Below are positions 38,701-50,700 of a DNA stretch of 64,000 nt, piece by piece. Position 1 is the stretch's first letter. The number at the start of each line of letters is the position of its first letter. The DNA comes from Pseudeuparius sepicola (lineage: Eukaryota > Arthropoda > Insecta > Coleoptera > Anthribidae), in contig OY987308.1 of the NCBI GenBank assembly GCA_963920635.1, positions 21,667,096 to 21,731,095 of the forward strand, given 5' to 3'. The position numbers and the translations under genes were made by a program. Under the pieces are notes generated by a model. It did not search any database and had not been told where the DNA came from. It was given only the letters and a program-made list of their open reading frames with translations.

Positions 38701-41700
38701 GCCGATTTTGTTGAAATTAGGCAGTGTTAATTATGGTAGAAAGAGGTTAATTTAGCCCCTACTAGATTAAAATTATCAAGTACAGTGGCGTCCCGAGGGC
38801 ACCTTAACCAATAATTTTGTAAAAAAATGTGCGCCACTGACTTTTTTACAACTTTTATTTTTTTCGCATTCAGCAACTAAAAATACAACTTTTTTGTCTT
38901 TTGAATTATTCTCGTATCTCGCTTTGTTTTCGAGAAAAAAAAATAAAAATCACTTTATTGCATGTCTCCAGAACAACATAATAAAAAATTAAAACTACCA
39001 ATTAACAAAAACTAGGGTATACCCGATATTTTTTCCATATTAATAGTTTATTCTAGTCTTAAAAATTGCTATAAACGGTAATGCTAGCTATAAAAATTTT
39101 TGTTTTATTATAATAATTATTAAAAAATGTTTGACACCCTGTATTTTGAAGACGAAGCATTAGCGGACCTATGTTTATATAGACTTTTGTATCAAATGAA
39201 AGGGTTTGAAGAGTAGAAAACGAAAAAGTTAGTGACATCACACTAAATTCAATATGGCCGCCGCTCCAAGATGGCGGATTACCTATTTGATACCCAACAT
39301 GGGTATCAAATGAAAGGGCTCGACGGGTAGAAAACAATAAGGTGAATGACTTCATACGAAATACAATATGGCGGCCGCCCCAAGTTGGCGGACTACATTT
39401 CTTTGCCACCCTCCTGACATGGGAATCAAATAGGTACTAAGAAGCAGAAAATAAAATTGAAAATAAAAAAAAACCTTTTTAAAAACAAGCTGTTATTTAA
39501 GCCATGTACTAAAACGAATAAAATAAGTTTAGGTTTTCGTTAAGATAATTCGATTCCAAATTGGGACAAGTTTTTGCAAATTGAAAAGATTGTCGCGCGA
39601 ACTGTAAAGAAAAAATGCATACTTTGGCAAATAGGTACTTGCTTATCAACCAATCACTGTCCAATAAAATTAATTGGTACCTATACTTTCATCAACATTT
39701 CGCGCGACAAGCTTTTCAATTTGCAAAAACTTGTCGCAATTTGGAATTGAATTATTATCTTATAACGAAAACCTAAACTTATTTTATTCGTTTTAGTACA
39801 AGGCTTAAATAAAAGCTTGTCTTTAAAAAGGTTTATTTTTTATTTTTTGTACCTTCAAAAGTCAAGTAAACACCGGAAACTGAAAGAGAATTTCAACAAT
39901 GTGTTCTAAAGATCTGTAGGATCTCCAAAGTTGACGTAAAATTGAAGAAACTCATTTAAGGACAAAATTTAATACAAGATGCATGTCGAGCAGCCAGTGA
40001 ATCTCTTAAAGAGACACTAATTGATGAAGACACCAGAAGATACTTTGAAGCCACCTTGAAGCCTCATACTGTTCTAAACTTTGAATAAAGAATCCCAGGA
40101 AGGAGTGAAAGCGCTATGTGTATTATAAAATACGTTAGACGGAAATCGCCCCGAGCAGTAACCAAGTTTTGACAGTTTGGACACAATATTTTAATATCTG
40201 AACCGGTGATATGTGTCAGTATGTGGTATTTAGATACTTTTTCGAGCTGTTATGCTTAGCTGTGCGGCTTGTGGCACTTCCCTGACCGCCAAAACTAAAA
40301 TGTTTGAGGATAATAATCCATCGGTAAGTAATTTTGCAATTTAAATGAACTTTTGAGGCCACCAAAGTGGCATAGGCGTTTGTATAGGTACCTACTTCCT
40401 CATAATTATAATTGCAGTATTATCAAAGATCCCTAAAGACATAAACATAAACTTGCCTTATAATTTTGTTGAGGATTTCTGCCACCATTAGTTTGTCGAA
40501 ACAACTCAAAGGTGCGCGCCACTTTTTTAAGCCCAAACGGCATCCCGCCATATGCAAAGACTGTCCCGGTCGAGCATTACGCCCAAATTTACTCCTTCCT
40601 GGGGTACTTTATTCAAAGGTTCTAAACGGTTGGTTTGTTGCTTACCCGTCCACCTCGTCTCCCGCGAGGGGTTCTTCTTGAGCAGGAATCCTTCTCGCGG
40701 CACTGGACAGTTTTTGTACCATTCCGGAACTGTTAGTTTCTGCAGGGAACGCTGCACTCTAAGCTGGTGCTCAGACATAACCCGTTCCCCCTTCTGAAGT
40801 TCGTTTTCAGGGGGCTGCAAGGAAAAGGGAAGTTGATCATTCCCTTAAATCAAAGGCCATGGCGTCCACGATTTATATCCGTGGATTTATAAAATATAAA
40901 ACGGATTTTGCGAGTTTAAGATTAGTAAAAAAAAACGAATGATTTCTGAAAATAGACGTATGATAAAAAATGTAGATATGAGTTAGTGATTATAATAATT
41001 ATGATAGGCAAATGCTTCTTCAACCACAAAAACTAAAATAGGTTTTTTTTTGCGGAAATCACCAACAATATGTTAAATTAGCTTGCGCTCAACAAAATGT
41101 TGGACCTCACCTTCATTTTTTTGGCGTACATCAACGAAAAATGAGCTGATCTCGCAGTTGGAGACGTTATCAGTTGACAAATTTTCACCTTAGACTGATT
41201 TACAATGGAACTAGGCGATGTATGGTTACCATACTGTGCCTGTTATCTGTTAAACAATCATGCTGTTTATATTTGCATCGCAAATATTTGGCCGAGGTAT
41301 ACAGGGTGATTTACTGCCATTTATGGGTCCATTTTTTTCCCTTTACATTTGAACCATTAATTCGTTGTTAAAAATCTTTGTTCGCTTATTGAAAAAATAT
41401 CAAATTTAAACTTTTGCAGGTGTCATCATATAAAACATTACCTACGTTTTTCAATAAGTTGGATAATACCAGCATGTAAATAAATAAACTCTCCTGATAT
41501 TTGTATACAAGTTTTTTATGTGACACGCTTAATATAGTACAAAATAGCATTCCAACAGAGACATATCGATATAAATACTGCCGAGGTCATAGCATGACTA
41601 TTTCCACATATTTACATTACTATTCTATGCACATTACGACGCGTATTGTAATAAAATAATTTTCCAACACCTGTAATCTAGCATACAGGCCTCAGGACAG

Positions 41701-44700
41701 AAAAAATAACTTACTTCCTCCCACAACATGCTCAATCTGACCCACTTGTGGCAGTACGAGTCTTCGTACAAAAGCCCCGGCATTTCTTGAATGACTTCCA
41801 TGACTTTTTGACACTTTGATTCGCCTCAACTTGTTATAGGTCTTCCCAAGGCACACCGCGGTCCGAAAAATTTCGAGCAACTGGGTGTTTAAGAGGCAAT
41901 TGGCTTTTATAATCAATTCTTGATCTAATCCAATAATTGCCGTAAAAAAATGGAGGCGGCAGCGTCTAATTTCATTAACCTTTTGACTTGGTAGGTACTA
42001 CGTAAGTACACTTTACATGGGTACTGGTACTGGGTACCAAAAAAATATTGCCTAGCAACACTTACCCTTATGTAGCAATAACGCGCCCATTTCAATCAAT
42101 GATATATATCGTTGAATTTAATATGTTTCATCAAAACGGTCATGCCTAATATTATTATTATTAGCAAACGATATTGGACATACACGGTAGCTACCGCCAC
42201 AGAAAATATATTCGTAGTATATTTTCTGTGCTACCGCTTCAGCTGGTATTTATATTTCTCTAAAAAGATTATTGCCAGCCATATACGGAATTTGTTAACA
42301 TACGTCTCGTATACAGTTAGCATTTTCTTAAAAAAACATTCGACTGACTTCTGTAAGTTTTCCCACGGCTATTCGCACAAAGGCATTGTTTATCTTTAAA
42401 TGTTACTCAACGGCCTTTATTGTTAATATCCTGATTGCTGAATGGACTGGACAGTTAAGGCGTTGTTTTTATTTTCAATATAAAAGTCTGGAGAACACAT
42501 TGAAGACAATGGGCCATTGAACATCTTTTCTTTTGAAACATATTCGGATCAATGCCGATTGTAGACCACACATTGACTTCAACATCTTGAAAGCATTCTG
42601 GTAATGGTATCCGGCACAAACATTTCAAAGTGTCAGTTGCAGTACAAACATTCGCCATTTATCCAGATAGGTTTTATTTATGGATATGGATGTGGCCATT
42701 TTTCCTTTTAGATTATCTCGGTCAATTATAATTCCTTTGAAACCCAGTCCAATAAATACCGGGGATATCGATTTTGGTTGTTTTCTTCAATGCACGGAGC
42801 TGGCAAAAATTAGAGGGGGTCAAAATAACTCATGTTTTATGTTTTGTTGGTCGTCTAAATTTTTATTTCTTATTTTGTTTTGAGAACCGTTTAATTTACT
42901 GCCTTAAAATGTTTGTTTATGTTGCAAAATTATACAAATATCATGACTCATGCAAGATTTCTCCTTGCATCAGAAATTTATTTAAATTTATTATGTATTA
43001 TGATCTCATATATTTCAAAAAAATTGCTTTTGTAGCAATGATGTAAAATGATATCGTCCCTACTCGATGTGATAACTAACCATAACCAAGGGCATATCCA
43101 AAATTATGCCACATTGCAGATTGCTAAATTAAAAGAGCACAAGCTCGAACTCCTGGTACGAATTGCGCTATAGGGTGGTTTCCTAAACATTTTTTTAGAG
43201 CAAAATGGCTCTAATAAAAGTTGTAGGGGATCAAAGTATGAACAACTTTTCCTCATAAAATTTTTTGTACCTCTAACGAGCTACTTATATGACAAAAATT
43301 CCGTACGCTGCAGGGGTGGACTTGTAAACATTTTTTTTTACAAAAAATGACCATAATAAAATATTTAGAGAATGAACTTCTGGTCAACTTTTACTTATAA
43401 AATTTTGTTGTGTCTCTAATACTTAATGATTTACAGGGTATTATATTTTTTAATTAATTTTCCTCGGGTACCTACTTTTCATTTAGATAGTTTAGAAAAC
43501 GCCTAACCTATTTAGCATCTAATATTTTTTGAATATGCAAAATAAGTTCCTAATGTGCAAAAAATATTCCCTCATATTTATAAAACGTTGTTACAATATT
43601 TTACGAAATATATTATGTTCAGTAACTTACAAATGTAATATGTTAGATGAATGTACAAATGATGTATATGTTTGTTTTGAATAAGAAGGGATATTGCCAT
43701 AATATCTTGTGTAACATATTCCTAACTTATTGTTTCTGTAAATATTTACAAATTGAACATTTATTACAGGCACCTTAAGAATGTGCAATTTTGAAATATT
43801 GCTGGAACATATTAAATAGTACCTATATTCATACAGCAAATATCTTATGAATGTTGTATAAAAGACATTGAATGTTCACGAGTGGCAATCTGGAATATCA
43901 TATTTTAGAATGTTGTTGAAACCTATTTTATATTAGATTTACATGGCGGATGTTTTAAAAACGTTACTTATTCCTAGTTCTGTGACGTTACCCAGATTCT
44001 AGCTTACACTATTTTTAGGTAATATTTCCAAGTACGTCGATGGCTCAGTTGGTCAGAGCGTTGAACTTGTAAATCGATGGTCGCAGGTTCGAACCCTGCA
44101 ACTGGCGTTGGCGTTTTTTTATTTTATAATATACACGTGAATATTAAATGGATCTACATAGAACAATCAAAAATGCTTCTGAAGTTTTCAAATAAATCTT
44201 CAATGAATATTTGTGGAACATACATTCAAGATATTTCTGAATATTTATAATAGTAGGTACCTTTAAAAGGCGAACACCTGAATGGTGCCTGAATGTTCAG
44301 ATAATGTTTCTACAGTTTTTATGACTATGCCTACAATATGCATGTACTCTGAAAAAACATTATCAGAATATTCCGCCAATGTGATTTTGCTATATGGGAA
44401 TAGCTTTTCCGCATCCTACTTAGATTTTAGGGGCGTAATTTTGGTAATTAAAGTGAAAATAATGGCAAAGCTTGAAATGTTTTCTTAATGTCACATTAAA
44501 ACGTTTTTAATGTAGCCTGCGCCATCCAAAAACCAACTTTACCGTATTTCAATTTCTGGGCCCTATCCAATTTATTTTCCAGAATGTACTTCTTCTCGAA
44601 TATCGATCTAAACCGTGGCCCCGCACCGCCAGATCAACAGATAACACCGACAATGCGACAGGGAACGTTTTCCCCGGCCTGTAAATCAAAAGCCGGCCTG

Positions 44701-47700
44701 GTTCCTGCTAGGTCGCATGGTTTCGTGGAATCTAATGCAGGAGCTTTTCAACGATGATAAATAGGAAGGCAGATAACAATCACGAAGTGAGCCTTTGGCC
44801 ATCCATCCAGGAGAACGCCCTCGATAGGTCCGTCTTCTCTGGGCAATTTAGACAGGGGGCGGTGGCTAGAAGTGAATGTACAGGGTGTTCCATTTTGGGT
44901 GTTTTTGGGTGTTTCTCTCAAAAATTTCGGTTATTATTAAAGCTAGAGGCCAGACAATTCCTTAGCGACATGTGCCAAAAGGAGACTCGCTTTTTAGCGA
45001 AATATCTTCTAAAGGCATTAATAATGTGCATTTTATTTGATTTTACGTTAATCTACATAGCAAAGAGATTGTATTAGAACCAAATTCATGCTTAAAATAC
45101 TGTCTGTCTTCCTGTAAATTGAAATGGAGACTTAATTTTGACACATGTCCGTAAGGAGGCTTCTGTTGCAAAGCTATTTATTCTGAGGTAGAGGGTTGCG
45201 GTTTTCACGTCACTGTACTACTTTTTTGAGAGGAATTTGGTGGACCAATCAGATTTTAGATAAGTTTTATAGTTTCCGCGCATTGGTGCAGGACTGAAAT
45301 TTTCGATTTTTTTGGAAACCTCTCTCCTGGCTACAACTTATACAGGGTGTTCACTTTTAAGTGGACACAAATCAATAAAAAATTGATTTGTTGGGATATT
45401 TTCAAAAAAAATTTTTTGATACAAAGGTCTTCAAAATGCGCAACTTTCTACGTGAACACATTTGTCAAATTGCAATTCCAGGCCGGCTAAGATTTTTTTT
45501 AAACCCCGATTTTCACAAAATCTATTTAGGCATTTTTTTATTTAAAATCTGACCATACAGCGTTAATTAGGACCCTCTAAAACCCTTAAGTTCAAAATTT
45601 GAACTAAAAATATACAGGGAGTTCGGTTTTACAGCGGCTTAAAGTTGCGCAAAGTAGTGATTTCGAGGGCCCCTGGAGAGTCAGGCGTGCCATGGAATGA
45701 TTTTAAAACAATTGAAGAATTAACAGGACCACCCAAAGTATTGATGGACGAGACTGCAAGAAAAAATAATACAGGATGTTTTTCTCTACCGCTGCTGAAA
45801 GTTCAGACTTTTTCGAATTTTATTCTGATCAAGTTTGCCGTGCTTTTTGAAACAAAGTTACTAATAACAAAATTTATTTAATCTTAACAATAAAATAACA
45901 AACAAAATATGCGCAACTTTAAGGCCCTGTAAAACTGAACTGCTGCCTAAATAGATAGCTGCCTAAATAGATTTTGTGAAAATCGGGGTTTAAAAAAAAT
46001 CTTAGCCGGCCCTGGTATTGCAATTTGACAAATGTGTTCACGTAGAAAGTTGCGCATTTTGAAGACCTTTGTATCAAAAAAAATTTTTGAAAATAACCCA
46101 ACAAATCAATTTTTTTATTGATTTGTGTCCACTAAAAAGTGAACACCCTGTATATATCGACAAATTTAATCAACTATTTTTATAGATTTTTTGGCGTAGA
46201 ATCGAATGGAATAATTAGTTTTTTTTTGGTAGCGTTAATAGTTTTTGAGATATGAACTACGGTTTCCATTAAAAAAAATATAACTTTGGTTCATATCTCA
46301 AAAACTATTAACGCTACCAAAAAACTAATTATTCCATTCGATTCGATTGTCGATATATATAAGTTGTAGCCAGGAGAGAGGTTTCAAAAAAATCGAAAAT
46401 TTCAGTCCTGCGGCAATGCGCGGAAACTATAAAACTTATCTAAAATCAGATTGGTCCACCAAATTCCTCTCAAAAAAGTAGTTCAGTGACGTGAAAACCG
46501 CAACCCTCTAGCTTCAATAATAAACGAGATTTTTGAGAAAAAACACCCAAAAACACCCAAAATGGGACACCCTGTACAGGGTGATTCAGTTTTATTCTGC
46601 GACACTTCAACAGGTGATAGAAAACCAAAAAATAACCGCACTTTCTTATATAAACTATATCATTTTAAGGCCTTATAAAAAAGTTACAGGGTGGTTTATT
46701 TTTACAAGGTGGTTCATTTTTTTACTAAAAACAATTATACGAATTACCCACTTTTAAGCCCACTGGTTGTTCAAGGCGTTTGATATTAACAGGTTTTATG
46801 CTAACCCATGCCGCTATAACATGCCCCAAATATGACTTAAATATCTCAACTAGTTTGGTAAATGTAAATATTCAATAAAGTCCACATATTTCTTACAACT
46901 TTAACACCCTGTAACTTTTTTATAAGACCTTAAAATGATATAGTTTACAGAAGAAAGTGAGGTTATTTTTTGGTTTTTTTATCTCCTGTTGAAGTGTCGC
47001 AGAATAAAACTGAATCACCCTGTATAACACAGAGACACCCTGTATAATGTAAAACAAAACGAACTAAGGTCTGTGCCATTTAACAATTTCCTTGTTTTTA
47101 ATGGAACCGTAATAGACGCTGCTTTTCCAAGTTAATTGCGCTTCTACTGGAGTTACTAATTGCTTTTATTTTAATTTGGTTGAATCTAATTTTACAAAAC
47201 ACAGGGTTCACAAAGTATAATTTTAATACATAAAATATCGATGAAGATTACAAAGGAATCTAGCTGGAGTTGATGATCAAATATTCATAAAGGAGTGGCT
47301 GGATATTGTAGAAGACCGCTAGTAGTATCATTATTATGCTTTCGTGACCTAGTGAACTCTGGAGTCAGATGAGTTCAATAAAGTTTTATTTATTGCATCG
47401 TATACAAAAGAAGAGATAACGATGAATTATTTATTTCCAGAATAATACCCTTTATGGGTGTATACCGGTTTACTTTATGGAATTAAAAAAAAAGTGAGGA
47501 TTTCTCTTCAGCAATTCACCTACTGCGTCTAACTACAAAAATAAACAGACTGTACTTACATTTAAAATCTATGAAAGCCAATTAAATAAGCAAATTTGCG
47601 CGATTTAACCAATTTGGGTTAAGGTTCTTTCGAAACGGCAGAACAAGGCAGAATTTGATTGGTTAGGGCACACATTTTGCACACAACAAAAAAATCACAC

Positions 47701-50700
47701 TATTCGGCATAATTTCTTACCTAAAAATTTCTAAATCTAATACACGCCTCATCCTTCACTCTGCCTTATTCTTCCAAGCTACATGTAATACTAGAAAATA
47801 AAATAAAAACAAATCAGAGCCTAATATACAAAATTTTAAAGTCAAATTTTCAAGAGCTTGTTTGTAGGAAAAGTTGTTTCCGTTGTAATTATTCTCTATC
47901 CCTATACCGTTGACTAACGTATTTATAAAGACTTCTCATGGCTATAGCTTCATGTCCTGGAAAACAGATGGCTCTGATGGGTAACAATGTATTCTGCATT
48001 GTATTTTATCTCCGGAAAGCGCATGGTGAGCCAAAAATATGCCAGACGTGACAGCCGTGAGCAGTCTTTAATAATATATCCGTCACTAATCACTAATTTT
48101 ATGTAAATTTTTAAAAATAGATTTCCACTCAATGTTTTACACCGGTTACCATAAGATATGGAAACAATTAAACACCAAATATTATAAAGTCCTGAATATT
48201 GTGGTAAGGCCATGAACATCGGTATACGGATAAAAAATTGCAAAAGAAATAACTTTTTCGTGAAGTGTCTCAAAATCGCCATAAAGAGCTCAAAAATGGG
48301 CACGGAAGTAGCGCATTATTGTACGATTTTTTCAATAAGTAGGCCTTGGCGAGATGTAAACATGAAACGTCAGGCGCGGAGCCATCGCCCGTCAAAAGTG
48401 ACCAAATATTCAAAACCCGGCCAATAAAGGCCCATTTAACTTTTCGTACACATTGCGAAATTGTCATTTATTTTTTTTGATTTGATTTTCTGTTGGGAAA
48501 CGCCGTGCCTCGTCATACTTGATCTAGGTAGAGCGATCGTCAATCAACGCCGTCGGCGATTTATGAACGGGTGATCCCTTATGAATATTTTTTTAAATAA
48601 TGTGTACCTCGGCACTGAAGTTCTTTTTATGGCTCATATTAAATTACGTTAAATTGTCTTGCATTACATAAAGTAAAGCCAAATTTGACACCTGAATTCA
48701 TGTCATCTATTTTGCATGCGTCATTTTTTTTATTTTGTTAGTTCTGCAAACAAAAAGTTTGCTCTTATAATGAACATTGCATGAAATATTTTCAAAGTTA
48801 AACTTTGAAGCGTTAGATTTTTTAATGCTGGAAAATTGCGTCTCTTCAGATTATAAGCCACTTATTAATAATTATGGGGGCGTCGAAACGCACGTATTAT
48901 TGTTTACAGAGGTCGAGTCTATTTAAAACTCCTTTATTTACCATTCTCTCGAATTAGAACACAGTTTATTTTATAACAGTACTATTTCCCACCGATCGCG
49001 AAAAGCGCCTTCTTTCCTAGACAATAACTCGAACAACAACGGAAAATTTTGCCACTTTATTTTCGGCGCAAAATGCTCCATTCCCAATAAACATTTTATA
49101 TCATTGGCATTCGCTCATTTCTGCTACATAAATAGCATCTGGCCGTTTCTAAACATCGCAAAGGTCAAACTCGTATCGTGGGGTCCTCAGACTAGATGAC
49201 GGTGACAGAACTACACTGAACAGTCGACCGGATGTGGCGTATTGTATAACTGTATTTGTATAGACGGAACTAGGCGCATCCCAATGGTGTTAAATACTAA
49301 CCCCATACAGTGGCGCACCCAGGGGGGGGGGCAAGGGGCCTCGCCCCCCCCAGACCTTTTATATTTTAAAAATTCTCGAGGATGGTATAGTAGATGTACT
49401 GTTCGCCTGTGCGACCCTCTGCGCACTGACTGGCTAATATCTGATTTTTTTGTTATTTTCTAATATACCTGCCTTTATAAAAGACAGTTTAGAAATTTCT
49501 TTTTATCTGCCTGGCAGAATGTTTGCCCTGTCTGAGCCACAAGTTCACCGGTCACCTCACCAGAGCCGTAGATAAGGCGCTGCTCCATTGAGAAAAAAAA
49601 ACGAAGAAAAAAGACATCATGATGATTTTTTATATATTATACCTCATTTAAACTGAATTTGCCATTAAATTTTCAAACAAAGTTTTTGCTTGCGGCGCAT
49701 TTTAGTATGCAGACACCTCCTAAGTACACTTGTTATTGCCCGCTTAAAAACAATAATCTCTATTGCCCGACCTTCAAACAAATTTCAATTTACCTACACC
49801 AGAGACTTCAAGTCTCTGACCTACACCTACTACACTGGCCAGAAAATGTATTAAATGTTGCAAAAATTATAAACATAATCGGGCTCTTTGAAAGAATATG
49901 ATAATTTATAGGGAACTATGAGCACTATAACTTTTATTTTTACTTCCACATCACAAAAGGGTGTTCAGTGTTGTTTTTGACAATTGCTGGATTTTTGTCA
50001 GTTAAAAAGTATTCTTGCTTACTGCACAACTGATTAGGTATAGGCCCACATAATTAGCAAAAAAATTACCTTTGGCGTCAAATTGTATGTTCATATTATA
50101 TTTGACCTTGAAAGTTTCACAAATTTTCGCCTGCGGCGCGATTTGTAATAACGAAGATTTAATTCCATTTTTTACCCCCCCTTTCCCCCGACAAAGTACC
50201 GCCCTGTAGGTACCTATATCCCTCACTTCTCAAATAATGTGTACTGCCCTGACTGGAAAGTCGTTTGCCCTGCCTGAAGTTTCTGTCTGGCTACAGCCTC
50301 GTGTTGCCCCCCCCCCCCAATCATATTTTCTGGGTGCGCCACTGACCCCATAATATGCCCATTCAATGGTATATCACTTATTCGCATTGGGTTGCTAAAG
50401 TTTAGCATTTTTGACAACTTTCTTAATGAAAATGTTCTCAGAAAAAATGAAATGGAATGTCGTCAGAAAATAATAAATCCGTTTGCATATTATTGGCTAC
50501 TTTTTAAACCAGACCAAGCCCCTCGCTTCCACCTACGAATATGTTTTGGCGCACGTGCTTCAATGCACATTTTTACCACACAAATATGGACCGCATAGCT
50601 GGAACTTGGTCGAATTTGAACACCGGAAAATATTTACCTAAGAGAACGGTTCAACAGCCCAGTGGTTAGAACAAGAATTTTAATAAGTGGGTGGATCGAT

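Larger units (their letters stand above)
38325..40645. other. Intron of the AJM-1-like gene between exons 3 and 4
   Basis: It holds two fold-back elements and a tandem duplication, listed separately. An ATG at 40254 opens a 24-codon stretch (MLSCAACGTSLTAKTK...) ending at a consensus GTAAGT on the plus strand; no continuing exon was found. Confidence 0.4.
44881..46574. mobile_element. Fold-back MITE family A, copy with two insertions
   Basis: Outside its insertions it matches the copy at 14679-15321 along both arms. TA flanks it (44879-44880, 46575-46576). Removing 44950-45188 and 45343-46150 with one copy of each target duplication leaves about 639 bp, against 643 bp for the uninterrupted copy. 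Confidence 0.88.

Noticed and set aside
40254..40330. Calling the MLSCAACG frame a gene
   Set aside because: Only 24 codons and one donor; no second exon was found. Kept as a low-interest observation.
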